This document shows positions 52,601-58,449 of a DNA stretch of 64,000 bases, in pieces. Where the stretch lies: contig NZ_PHHD01000001.1 in assembly GCF_002813445.1 (NCBI RefSeq), forward strand, positions 4,278,001 to 4,342,000, given 5' to 3'. The translations under genes and the position numbers were made by a program. The notes beneath the pieces were generated by a model. The model was given only the letters and a program-made list of their open reading frames with translations, ran no database searches and was not told the origin of the DNA. Source of the DNA: Pseudomonas tolaasii NCPPB 2192 (GTDB lineage Bacteria; Pseudomonadota; Gammaproteobacteria; Pseudomonadales; Pseudomonadaceae). The stretch's first letter is position 1. Every line of letters starts with the position of its first letter.

Positions 52601-53321
52601 CGACAAGCAAGTGGATGACGCCTGGCGCGTCGGGGTGGCGGCCGGTTACACCCGCAGCGACCTGGACGCCAAGCGCCGCAGTTCCAGCGCCGACGTCGAC
52701 AGCTACCACTTGATGGCTTACACCGCTTACCAGCAGGAAGCCTTCGCCGCTCGCATGGGTGTGGCGTACAGCTGGCACGACATCGAAAGCAAACGCGACG
52801 TAGCCGTAGGCGGCGCAGGCCAACGCCTGAAAGCTGACTACAAGGCGCGCAGCGCGCAAGTGTTCGGTGAAGTCGGTTACACCATCGAGAAGGGCGGTGT
52901 GGCGCTGGAACCGTTCGCGGGCCTGGCCTACGTCAACTACGACAGCGACACGCTCAAAGAGAAGGGCGGTTCCGCAGCCCTGCGCGGCGATGCCGATCAG
53001 GACGTGACCTTCTCCACCCTGGGCGTGCGCATCGGCCAGACCATCACCCTGGGTAACGGCTCGAAAATCACCCCGCGGGGCAGCATCGGCTGGCGTCACG
53101 CGTTCGGTGACACCAAGCCCGACGCCGACCTGACCTTCATCAATGGTGGCGCTTCGTTCAGCACCCAGGGCGTACCGATCGCCAGGGACAGCGCGGTGCT
53201 GGAAGCTGGCGTGGACTACCAGATCAGCCAGAACGGCAAGCTGGGCCTGGGCTACTCGGGTCAGCTCTCGCGCAACGACAAGGACCACGCGATGACCATC
53301 AGTTTCTCCCTCGGTTTCTGA
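40647..53321 (+). CDS. Giant type Va autotransporter with about 30 PATR repeats
   Basis: A 4,224-residue autotransporter. An extended signal peptide of about 47 residues (MAIRLGIVGVLVGLASPEALA) is followed by a passenger of roughly 3,850 residues, very rich in Gly, Asn, Thr, Leu and Ala. I count about 30 copies of the passenger-associated transport repeat (consensus LxKNGxxxLTLNGANTYxGGT). Four FWDG modules start near residues 1532, 2258, 2986 and 3506. The beta-barrel (about 3950-4224, from GEMVGWMRVLG) ends SFSLGF with a terminal Phe. The GTG at 40647 is chosen because AAGGAG lies six bases upstream; a TTG at 40641 touches it. Likely a surface adhesin or aggregation factor; no protease triad is seen. 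Confidence 0.93.
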   Translation: MDRRLAAAGISRISPLNMAIRLGIVGVLVGLASPEALATCSAAGSTITCSGVPTLPLFLNDYSSATSGLTVNVTNGAQMNATLGGKVINLTGANVNLNNSGTLDPALLGLVSILSGGAFLGTGAAGTINVANNVTGLIRGTGMLLGLNLTSVDGLGIGVNNAATGTTTIINDGTITSTGLSVGGITLADTPVVGVYGGSQVNMTNSSTGTINGRVAFQSSVAGNTFTNAGSITGGVSMGAGSTNTFNAITGSSVNVGDGVQISVGLGGLIGINLTFAPTGTIDGGAAGTNTLVLQNPLGVGGGTTGTGTASSATYVNFNNLTINSGTWTLQGPLVSGSTTLNGGVAQYNDNQAFGSGVLTSNGGIIQASNAGLNIGNLVTLGAGGLTVQGINGTTLSGVISGSGGLTKIGSGQLALGAANTYTGTTTLNGGTVQLGNNQAFSTGAVTIGGATTLSAPGTINLANALNLNATLTANSAGALTLGGVLTGASNLTKTGAGSLTLNGVNTGYSGTTGLGAGTLVLGNNSALGTGALNVTGAASLDGGGASALSNNVTLTNTLTLTGTNPLTLSGVMSGAGSLVKTGASLLTLTGNNTRTGTTSLNGGGLIVGSASALGTGALNAAAGTSLDASTAVNLANAVNLAGALTLGGSQALGLGGVISGVGGLTKNGTATLTLNGANTFTGNTNLNAGTLVLGNNTALGVGGTLNAAAGTTLDTTGALIVNNGLNLAGNLNLVGSQNLGLGGVISGSGGLTKNGASSLTLGGANTFAGGTLLNSGTLNAGNNAALGTGALSVTGAATLDNSGGVSLANAINLGANLTLAGANGLTLGGVIDGAAALIKNGVAAVTLNGANTFLGGTTLNAGTLTLGNAAALGTGALTVAGAGTLNTNANLAINNAIALNANLTAGGANPLTLGGVISGAANLIKTGASTLNLNGANTYTGSTALNAGTLQVGSNTALGTGVLNASNGTTLDASIAASLGNNVNLGGSVTLGGSNALTLGGVVAGVGGLIKNGSADLVLNGANTYFGNTALNAGKLVVGSATALGSGALNAAAGTTLDANANVSLNNAVNLAGNLGVGGSADLSLTGAINGAGSLTKNGAANLILSGANNFLGGTTLNAGTLTVGSNAALGLGNLTIGGAAILDSNAAVTLGNNVNLNAGLSVGGTNDLTLGGVISGAGTLTKNGVGNLTLNGVNTFSAGTTLNAGSLTLGSAGALGSGALSVDGAATLDNSAAFTLGNTIALNANLTLAGNNNLNLGGVVSGTGGLIKNGLGDLTLSGNNTFTGAVDVLSGSVTLASANALGGSSGANVSAGASLNLGVDASLAGLSGAGGVQLGGGTNLTIGGVNTTSTFDGDLNGAGGLIKVGTGTLNLTGINGLTGNTAINGGTLNLSGSLASNLVNVNTGGTLTGTGSLLGAVNVNSGGHLALSSGNTLSAGSLTLNAGSNMDVALGAPSTTSLLNVGGNVALAGNLNVTDAGGFGVGVYRLINYTGALSGGLNVATAPTGFGLGDLLVQTSVGNQVNLVVSAPNIRFWDGSNTLPDGIVNGGTGTWTGVGTNWTSADGNTNQTWGGGFAVFQGTAGTVTVDGAQAFTGLQFVTDGYNLVNGTGGVLTAVNNGGGVTTVRVDPGVTGTLGVNIDGTGLINKVDAGTLVLGGNNTYSGGTQLDGGTLVVGSDAALGSGALTAAAGTTLDSNTAATLTNGVTLNGNLNIGGSNALALNGAIGGVGGLIKNGAANLTLGGNNTFLGPVALNAGGLILASNSALGSGVLNAANATTLDATAVTTVSNAINLAGNLGIGGTADLTLSGAINGAGSLTKNGTANLTLNGANAFLGGTTLNAGSLTIGNNAALGLGNLTVGGAASLDNSAALTVGNGVILNASLTAAGNNDLTLGGLISGTGALVKNGAADLTLNGINTFQGGTTLNAGTLTLGTAAALGTGALTVGGAATLNNSTPLVLANAVNANANLTVGGLNNNLTLAGVLSGAASLIKTGTADLALTGNNTFSGVFDVQSGSLTTLGNGALGVGAGVNLANGAALNLGGSASLGVLTGSGLATIGTGSTLSVGGNNLDSTFGGVLAGLGNFAKDGNGALTLTGISLLTGNTQVNAGSLLVNGSLASGTVAVGSGATLGGTGAVLGNVTIADGGHLAVNSGNTLSVGSLVLNANSNLDAGLGAPSTGGTALINVGGNLTLDGTLNISDIGGFGAGIYRLIDYTGGLTNNGLQLGSLPVNIPAADLDLQTAIGNQVNLLVNGNTNIQFWDGSQTTGNGAIDGGNGTWTTGSTNWTGVNGAFNAAWVPNSFAIFQGTAGTVTVDGAQAITGLQFVTDGYNVAGGTAGALTLFNGTGGNTAVRVDPNVTATLGVSLNGGGTLAKLDAGTLVLNGVNTYTGGTALNGGTLVVGNDSALGSGVLTTANGTTLDSNAAVSLANGVNVNGALTIGGTNALTLAGTVAGAGSLIKNGIANLTLNGNNTYTGPTALNAGGLIVGTSTALGAGALNAAAGTTLDNTAPVTLANTLNLAGNLGILGTADLTLNGLVNGVGSLTKSGAGNLTLNGANGYLGGTQLNAGALTLGNAAALGSGNLTVNGAATLDTGSAVALANNATLNAALTVGGTHDLSLNGVVDGTGSLIKNGNANLTLNGANTYSGGSTLNAGTLTVGNAAGLGSGALTVAGAGTLDNSVPLVLANAVNLNADLTLAGNNNLTLAGVLAGNAALIKNGAADLLLTGNNTFTGPLNVAGGSLTTVGNGALGNTSGVTVGTGASLNLGGNASLNTLAGNGVVQVAGGNTLAVGGSNLNNTFAGALNGAGNLDKNGTGTLNLSGVNGITGAANVNGGTLNVGGSLASGTVAVNNGGTLTGAGSVAGAVTVADGGHIGLSSGSTLSVGSLVLGANANLDVGLGTPVVGGGSGLLNVGGNLTLDGNLNVTDIGGFGSGVYNIINYTGALTDNGLTLGTLPGSVIPGDLQVQTAISNKVNLLVTAPNTTVQFWDGGSLIGNGAIEGGNGTWGSGLTNWTNVDGTLNQNWNNSFAVFQGAAGNVSVDGTQNITGMQFVTDGYNLASGTAGVLNLVNGGTGNTAVRVDPNATATLGVTLAGAGTLAKLDTGTLVLNGTNTYTGGTALNGGTLVVGNNSALGTGALTAADGTTLDSNVAVTLGNAAVLNGALAIGGSNALTLNGDISGAGSLLKKGAATLTLNGANTYTGGTGLNAGQLVLGNNAALGTGALTVGGAAQLDGSTNLQLANAIALGGPLTLGGSNDLALNGVVSGSGSLVKNGNGALLLTGANTYTGGTTLNGGTTTGSANSLQGAIANNAALTFEQATDGTYTGNLTGAGVLNKTGTGALLLTGNNTFTGNTHVNAGSLLVNGTLNSGAVQVASGATLGGSGTLGGAVSMADGSILKAGAATPLSVGSLALSSGTNLNFALGAPGASTTAVNVAGNLTLDGTLNVTDAGGFGIGVYQLFRYGGALTDNGLTLGSLPTGFGNLSLQTSLANQLNLLVQTTPGQIQFWNGGTTNPDGTITGGSGTWGPGTNWTDPTGTQGQASTNQFAVFGGQGGTVTVVGNQGFTGLQFLDAGYTLTAGAGGTLSPTGTAVVRVNSGVTTEVSAPIVGTGAINKLDAGTLLLTGANTYTGGTTVSGGTLAGNTTSLRGSILNNARLLFVQANNGQFNGNLTGTGTIVKQGAGALLLTGNQSFSGTVAVDQGVLQVGNAANPGTVLGGQVTVASGAGLTGNGSVGSIVNHGAVTPDNGKLTVAGNFTNASDGALNLVITPSVASSLAVGGTANLGGTLNVVNLAPYAGPTTYTLLTAGVVNGTFNTTNLENLAFLNTSLNYSPTQVALAVSRNNVSYASVAATRNQRAVAAALGSGAAVGGTDVQNALLNSDAAGARAAFDSLSGEIHASTASAMLEDSRYIRDAVNERLRQPGCYREDDPRNSLAPSENRLSSAGCHGEMVGWMRVLGTWGHMGGDSNTAKLDRNLGGFLLGTDKQVDDAWRVGVAAGYTRSDLDAKRRSSSADVDSYHLMAYTAYQQEAFAARMGVAYSWHDIESKRDVAVGGAGQRLKADYKARSAQVFGEVGYTIEKGGVALEPFAGLAYVNYDSDTLKEKGGSAALRGDADQDVTFSTLGVRIGQTITLGNGSKITPRGSIGWRHAFGDTKPDADLTFINGGASFSTQGVPIARDSAVLEAGVDYQISQNGKLGLGYSGQLSRNDKDHAMTISFSLGF
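45240..51700 (+). repeat. Tandem super-repeats of about 2.18 kb inside the autotransporter
   Basis: FWDG modules recur near 45240, 47419, 49603 and 51162, at distances of about 2,179, 2,184 and 1,559 bases. Each full unit holds one FWDG module, a TVTVDGAQ..TGLQFVTDGYN segment and six PATR repeats in the same order, with the same shift from KLDAGTLVL to KDGNGALTL-type repeats. The last unit is shortened. This shows duplication of whole blocks, not only of single repeats. Confidence 0.88.
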
Positions 53322-53341
53322 TCAAAGCCGAGCACCTTTGA

Positions 53342-53366
53342 ACCGCCCGAAAGGGCGGTTTTTTTT
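53342..53366 (+). terminator. Rho-independent terminator of the autotransporter gene
   Basis: AACCGCCC-GAAA-GGGCGGTT followed by more T (seven to eight in total), 20 bases after the stop codon. Confidence 0.92.
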
Positions 53367-53395
53367 GCACATCAGTCACCGCGCTTAGCCTTCCT

Positions 53396-53564
53396 GTGGC
53401 GAGCGGACTTGGTGTGGCGAGCGGGCTTGCCCCGCGTTGGGTGGCGAAGCCGCCCTAAACCTGCCACCCAGATATGTCTGACACACCGCTGCGGCCTCTA
53501 TAGGGGACTGCTGCGCAGTCCAACGCGGGGCAAGCCCGCTCGCCACACCAAGTCCGCTCGCCAC
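53396..53564. repeat. REPIN with 45-bp perfect arms
   Basis: The left arm (53396-53440) begins GTGGCGAGCGGACTTGG and contains GTGGCGAGCGGGCTTGCC. The right arm (53520-53564) is its exact complement. The arms combine two REP cores of slightly different sequence, so this is a nested REP doublet, and its core differs from the REPINs at 8.8, 9.5 and 37.8 kb. With the terminator it fills the 344 bases between the autotransporter and the next gene. Confidence 0.93.
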
Positions 53565-53665
53565 AATAATCCGTGCGATGGGGGCGAACTGGAAATTATC
53601 GCGACGTTTGCCGATAGTCAGGTCAAGATCGACAATTCGCTTACTAACGGCATTTGGTACCCCCT

Positions 53666-54562
53666 ATGAACCAACTCCTCGCCATGCGCGCCTTCGTGCG
53701 GGTTGTCGACACGGGCTCCTTCAGCCGCGCCTCCGATCAGTTGGCGTTGCCGCGTTCCACCGTCAGCAAGCTGATTACCGACCTGGAAACCTACCTGGGC
53801 ATCAAGCTGATGCACCGCACCACACGGGCGCTGGCACCCACGTCCGAAGGGCTGGAGTATTACAGTCAGGCCCGGCGCCTGGTGGCCGAACTGGATGAGG
53901 TCGACAGCGCCATTCGTAGGCAAACCCTCAAGCCGCGCGGGCACTTGCGGGTGGATGCGCCGGCTTCGTTTGCCAATTGCCTGTTGATCCCGGCGCTGGT
54001 GGATTTTCATCGCGAGTACCCGGACATCACTGTCGCGCTGGGCATCAGCGACCGAGCGGTGAATATCGTCGGGGAGGGCGTGGATTGTGTGATTCGCGCC
54101 GGCAAGCTCGATGACATGGGCATGATCGGGCGCAAAGTGGCTGACCTCGACTACCTGACGTGCGCGGCGCCGAGCTATCTGGCGCGCCACGGTGTGCCGA
54201 CATCGCCGCAGGATGTGCAGGGCAACCATCTCAAAGCCGGCTATTTCTTCGCAGGATCCGGCAGGCCCGAACCGCTGATTTTCGAGAAAGACGGCCAGCG
54301 GATTGAAGTCGGTGAGTGCGCCTATTCCACCAATGAAGGCAACGGCCTCAAGGAAATGCTGCTTGCAGGCCTAGGCGTGGGGCAGCACTTCAGGTCGATC
54401 GTGCAGTACTACATCGACAGCGGCCAACTGGTCAGTCTGTTGCCGGACTGGTCACGCCCGGCCACGCCGCTGCATATCCTTTACCCACCCAATCGCCACC
54501 AAAGCGCAAGGCTCAAGGTGTTTATCGAGTGGGTCATCCGCACCTTTGGCGTCAACCAATAA
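53666..54562 (+). CDS. LysR-family transcriptional regulator
   Basis: A 298-residue LysR protein of the short-effector type that controls small transport or redox genes. HTH MNQLLAMRAFVRVVDTG and FSRASDQLALPRSTVSKLI, then an effector domain with LRVDAPASFANCLLIPAL. The ATG at 53666 gives the normal N-terminus MNQLLAMRAF. Its end overlaps the convergent RidA-like gene by 11 bases. Confidence 0.9.
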   Translation: MNQLLAMRAFVRVVDTGSFSRASDQLALPRSTVSKLITDLETYLGIKLMHRTTRALAPTSEGLEYYSQARRLVAELDEVDSAIRRQTLKPRGHLRVDAPASFANCLLIPALVDFHREYPDITVALGISDRAVNIVGEGVDCVIRAGKLDDMGMIGRKVADLDYLTCAAPSYLARHGVPTSPQDVQGNHLKAGYFFAGSGRPEPLIFEKDGQRIEVGECAYSTNEGNGLKEMLLAGLGVGQHFRSIVQYYIDSGQLVSLLPDWSRPATPLHILYPPNRHQSARLKVFIEWVIRTFGVNQ

Positions 54563-54953
54563 TGGCGGTCACGCGGATCTCCACGCGCATGGTCGGCAAC
54601 CCCAGCGCCTCGACACCGACCTGAGTCCAGATCGGCGCGTGGTCGGGCATGTAGTGGCGGTATTGCTTGACCATCGCTTCATTGACTTCGGGTGCAAAGC
54701 CGCCGACGTGGTAGGAGTTGACGTGAATCACATGCTCCCAACCCGCACCGGCGGTGGCCAGGGTTCGATCCAGGTTTTCGAAGGCTTGGGCGATCTCTTC
54801 GGCAATGTCGGCGGGGATTTCAAAGGCGTCATTCCAGCCGCCCTGGCCTGAGGTTTCCACGCGATTGCCGACTTTCACCGCCTGGGAATAGTGCAAGTGT
54901 TCGCGCATGTAATCGCCATAACCGGGGGTAACAAAAAATTCGGGCGTGCTCAT
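54552..54953 (-). CDS. RidA/YjgF-family protein
   Basis: A 133-residue RidA-like protein (HYSQAVKVGNRVETSGQGGW, the IHVNSYHVGGFAPEVN segment, and GLPTMRVEIRVTAI at the end). The Arg of the MRVEI strand is the usual catalytic or ligand-binding Arg of RidA enamine deaminases. GAGGA lies before the ATG. This branch with the longer N-terminus is not the housekeeping RidA. It lies downstream of the EamA gene on the same strand. Confidence 0.88.
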   Translation of the reverse strand: MSTPEFFVTPGYGDYMREHLHYSQAVKVGNRVETSGQGGWNDAFEIPADIAEEIAQAFENLDRTLATAGAGWEHVIHVNSYHVGGFAPEVNEAMVKQYRHYMPDHAPIWTQVGVEALGLPTMRVEIRVTAIIG

Positions 54954-55034
54954 GGTGTTTCCTCTGTTCAGTTAAAAACTCGGCAAAGGCTAATGGAGCC
55001 GTGGGGTGAACAAAATCCATGATTTATGCCATGA

Positions 55035-55907
55035 CTATCTACCTGTGTGCACAATCGGCTTGCGATACAGGCCCACGGCAAGGCCGATGATGATGACCGC
55101 GATGAACATCAGGTTGGGTGTAGCAATGCGCTCACCCAGTATCAGCATCGAACTGGCAACTCCGAAGACCGGAATCAACAGCGACAGCGGCGCCACCGTG
55201 GAAACCGGGTAAGCCTTGAGCAGCGAATTCCAGCCCCAGTACGCAAAGTGCGTGGCGAGGTACACCTGAAACAGAATCGACAGTATTGCCGTGAGATCCA
55301 GGCTGGCGGGCAGGTTGTTGAATGCGCTGTCGCCGTGCAGCCACCAGGCCATGAGCAACAGCGGAACCGGCGGAAACAGACTGGCCCACACCATGAACGA
55401 GAAAATTTCCTTCACGCCTGAGGCCTTGATGATGACGTTGCCGACGCTCCAGGCCACGGCGCTCAGTACGATCATCAACACGCCGAGCACCGCTGCCGCG
55501 CCTTGTTGGGTGACGATGATGCCCGCGAGGCCGGTCAGCGCGAGCAGCGCCCCCATCCATTGGGCCGCGCGGATTTTCTCATTGAACAGCACATAGCCCC
55601 AACCCAAGGTGAAAAACACACTGAGCTGAATGATCAGCGAAGCGATGCCGGGGCTTACACCGAGTTGAATGCCGTAGTTGATAATGCCCCACATGCCCAA
55701 CCCGAAGATCACGCCATAAGCCGCTACGTAGCGGAACTTGACGGTCGGGCGCTTGATAAAAAACACCCAGGGCAGGGCGGCGAGGGCAAAGCGGATGGCG
55801 GTCAGCACAAAGGGGTCGATTTCACGTAAACCAAGTTTGGTGACGGGGAAGTTCAAGCCCCAGACCAGCGTGACGAGCAGAGCGAGGACGAGGTGTTTTT
55901 TCAGCAT
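55035..55907 (-). CDS. EamA-family transporter (DMT superfamily)
   Basis: A 290-residue membrane protein with ten helices in two EamA repeats, starting KKHLVLALLVTLVWGLNFPVT. The PFVLTAIRFALAALPWVF motif follows in helix 2. Such proteins export amino acids or other metabolites; this one resembles YedA/RhtA-like exporters. The start has a weak ribosome binding site. It lies upstream of and on the same strand as the RidA gene, and divergent from the AraC gene at 56001. Confidence 0.9.
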   Translation of the reverse strand: MLKKHLVLALLVTLVWGLNFPVTKLGLREIDPFVLTAIRFALAALPWVFFIKRPTVKFRYVAAYGVIFGLGMWGIINYGIQLGVSPGIASLIIQLSVFFTLGWGYVLFNEKIRAAQWMGALLALTGLAGIIVTQQGAAAVLGVLMIVLSAVAWSVGNVIIKASGVKEIFSFMVWASLFPPVPLLLMAWWLHGDSAFNNLPASLDLTAILSILFQVYLATHFAYWGWNSLLKAYPVSTVAPLSLLIPVFGVASSMLILGERIATPNLMFIAVIIIGLAVGLYRKPIVHTGR

Positions 55908-56000
55908 GGACGTTCCGGAGCGGGTTCAGAGCCGTACATGCTAGGGCGTACGGAAATGGCCCGCTTGCTATGCCGGGCCATGGTTTGACATTATCGGGCC

Positions 56001-56774
56001 ATGATTTCCCCTTTTGATTCTTCCCACCCCGAAGCCGTGGTCACGTTGCGTGAATATCCGTCCGGCACCGTTTTTGAACGGCATACCCACCCGCGCGGCC
56101 AGTTCGCTTATGCGTCCACCGGCGCGCTGAAGATGTTTACCGACCTCGGCAACTGGGTGGTGCCGCCCCAAAGAGCCATCTGGGTGCCCGGTGGCGTGCC
56201 CCACGAGATGCACATGCGCGGGGATGTGATCATGCTCAATACTTACTTGAACGAAGATGCCGCCGAGCGTGCCGGGCTGCAGGCGCGCTGCCAGGTGTTT
56301 GAAGTTTCGCCGTTGCTCAGGCATCTGCTGGAGGCGGCGCTCAACCTTGAGCCCTCCAGCGTCAGGCAACAAAGCGTGCTGGCGTTGCTGATCGATGAAA
56401 TCGGCGCCATGCCCGAGTTGCCCCTCAGTGCGCCGTTGCCCGCCGAACCACGGCTGGCGCGGGCCTGCCAGCGGTTTCTGGAGGCGCCTGCGCAGTCGGT
56501 TTCCCTTGATGAAATGGCTGAGTGGTCCACCATGAGCCGGCGCACCTTCACCCGCCACTTTCATGACAATACCGGCATGACCTTCATCGCCTGGCGCCAG
56601 CAGGTCTGCCTGCTGGAGGCGACCGCGCGGCTCAGCCAAGGTGTGTCCATCACCGAAGTGGCACTCGAATTGGGGTTCAGCAGCTCCAGCGCTTTTACCG
56701 CGGTGTTCCGGCGTAATCTCGGGGATTCGCCGGCACGCTATCTGGCCAAATCCAGGGCGGGGTCGATGTTCTGA
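56001..56774 (+). CDS. AraC-family regulator with cupin sensor (NimR-like)
   Basis: A 257-residue AraC protein. The cupin domain has FERHTHPRGQFAYASTGALKMF and VVPPQRAIWVPGGVPHEMHM. A C-terminal double HTH includes DEMAEWSTMSRRTFTRHF and ends LGFSSSSAFTAVFRRNLG. This size and layout match NimR/YdfF-type regulators that control an adjacent efflux gene. The divergent EamA gene (55035-55907) is the likely target, with a gap of 93 bases. Confidence 0.9.
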   Translation: MISPFDSSHPEAVVTLREYPSGTVFERHTHPRGQFAYASTGALKMFTDLGNWVVPPQRAIWVPGGVPHEMHMRGDVIMLNTYLNEDAAERAGLQARCQVFEVSPLLRHLLEAALNLEPSSVRQQSVLALLIDEIGAMPELPLSAPLPAEPRLARACQRFLEAPAQSVSLDEMAEWSTMSRRTFTRHFHDNTGMTFIAWRQQVCLLEATARLSQGVSITEVALELGFSSSSAFTAVFRRNLGDSPARYLAKSRAGSMF

Positions 56775-56855
56775 GCCACGCCGGTCAGGATTCACCGTTC
56801 TTGCAGCCATGCTTTGTTACTATCGCCGTCCGTCGTCACCAGGAGTCACCGACCC

Positions 56856-58409
56856 ATGCAACACCAGTGGGATGAAATGCACCGCACCCGCAAGCCCACG
56901 TTCCTGCTGTGTGGCGAGCCTCAGGGGGATGTGCTCAATCTCTATGTTCACGGTTACTCCGCGTTTTTCAACCGCCAGCAACTGGGCAACTTCAAGGCAC
57001 AACTGGCGAGTATCGAAGGCTCGACCAACCTGATGTTGTTCTGGCCGGCGGGGCACTTTCTGGAAAACCTGTTTGCGCCGTTCAAGGAGGTGATCACCTC
57101 AATGCTCGGCGGTGGCGGCCTGGGCGCGGCCACTGTGGGAGTGGGTAAGGCGATTGCCTATTTTCTCGACCACTACAAAAGTGTCGAGGCGCGGGTAGAT
57201 GAGGTGGCCCGCACCCTGTTGCCCGAACTGGCCAATTACCTGCACGCCGAAGCGCTGCCGGTGCGGCGGATCAACCTCATCGGTCATTCCCTCGGCGCGC
57301 GCATTCTGGTCAAGAGTCTGTTGGCCACTCCCGAGGTCGCCCGCGAACTGCCATTGAACAATGTGTTGCTGATGGGTGGGGCGATTTGCACGTCGAGCGC
57401 TTGGGATGAGGTGTCGGCGCCGCTTGCGGGGCGGGTGATCAACTGCCATTCGAGCAAGGACTGGGCGCTGGCGATGAAGCCGGACGCCGAGCGCTGCATC
57501 GGGCGTTACGCGATTCCGCTCACGCCTGCGCTCAAGGCCAAGGTGACCAATGTGCACCTGGCCACCTTCGATCACGCGGCGTATTGGCCGCAATTGAAGA
57601 CGGTCGTGCAGTACACCGACCTGTTGCAGGAGAGGCGCGGCATGATTCGTTCTGACCAGCGCAGCCCCGAAGTGCGTTTTGCCGAAGAAGACCTGGAGTT
57701 GTTTCCGGCACTGGTGCAGGCGCGGCCCGATGAGCTGAAATTCCTCGCCGAACTGATGGCGCAAAAGCGCAGTGCGTCGATTGACGCCGATGTGCGTGAA
57801 CCGCTGAAGCTGGCCATCGAATTGCAACGCATGGGCGGGGACACGTTTATGAACCTGGCCCGTGGTCATGGTGTGGGCTATCGCCAGATCGCCGAAGATG
57901 TGGCACGTCGGCTTGGCGTCAAATTCGATGAACCCACTGGCACTGTCGCGCTGGCGGACATCGAGGCGCAGGTCGCGGAAAAACTGATCGAACAGTACCG
58001 GGACAAGCTCAGCAGTGCTGACCGCAAAGCGTTCGACGCGGAACTCAAGGCCGCCGCGCAAAAGGAACAAGGACTGTTCAACCGGATCGACGTGGGCCGT
58101 TCGGCCACCGCCGCGCTGAGCGGTACGGCGTTGGCGGGGTTGACCGGGTTCATGCTGCGCCGTGGTGCCGCCACAGCCATTCCGGTGGTGGGCCAGGCGC
58201 TGGCGGCGGCGATGCTGTTGGTCACCGGCGTGCGGGCGTTTTCCGGCCCGGCCTATTCGATCACCACGCTGGCGGTGTTGGTGGTCGGTCTGATTCGCCA
58301 GCGCATGGAGCGTGAGGCACTGAACCAGGAGATGGACCTGGTGGTGCAGGTGGTGGAAACCTTTGACTTGCCTCGGGACACGGTGATGCGCACGGTCGCG
58401 TCCGACTGA
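56856..58409 (+). CDS. Alpha/beta hydrolase (DUF726-like) fused to a YaaW/DUF3944-type domain
   Basis: A 517-residue protein. Residues 1-265 form an alpha/beta hydrolase of the DUF726/TMCO4 type: LNLYVHGYSA (oxyanion region) and Ser145 in GHSLGAR, then a late HLATFDHAAYW that may carry the His. From about residue 285 a helical domain (ELKFLAELMAQKRS, INDR-like YRQIAEDVARRLG) resembles YaaW/DUF3944. It ends with hydrophobic helices (ALSGTALAGLTGFML and AYSITTLAVLVVGLI). AGGAG before the ATG at 56856 fixes the start. The fused layout suggests a membrane-associated lipase or sensor; function unknown. Confidence 0.65.
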   Translation: MQHQWDEMHRTRKPTFLLCGEPQGDVLNLYVHGYSAFFNRQQLGNFKAQLASIEGSTNLMLFWPAGHFLENLFAPFKEVITSMLGGGGLGAATVGVGKAIAYFLDHYKSVEARVDEVARTLLPELANYLHAEALPVRRINLIGHSLGARILVKSLLATPEVARELPLNNVLLMGGAICTSSAWDEVSAPLAGRVINCHSSKDWALAMKPDAERCIGRYAIPLTPALKAKVTNVHLATFDHAAYWPQLKTVVQYTDLLQERRGMIRSDQRSPEVRFAEEDLELFPALVQARPDELKFLAELMAQKRSASIDADVREPLKLAIELQRMGGDTFMNLARGHGVGYRQIAEDVARRLGVKFDEPTGTVALADIEAQVAEKLIEQYRDKLSSADRKAFDAELKAAAQKEQGLFNRIDVGRSATAALSGTALAGLTGFMLRRGAATAIPVVGQALAAAMLLVTGVRAFSGPAYSITTLAVLVVGLIRQRMEREALNQEMDLVVQVVETFDLPRDTVMRTVASD

Positions 58410-58449
58410 TAAGCTGCGGGCTTACTTGTGTGTTTGCCTGGGATACCGC

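Noticed and set aside
41231..53288. Very long open frames on the minus strand opposite the autotransporter, up to 1,532 codons
   Set aside because: They mirror the repeated, GC-rich, stop-poor sense frame; their products are low-complexity and have no start signals or known domains.
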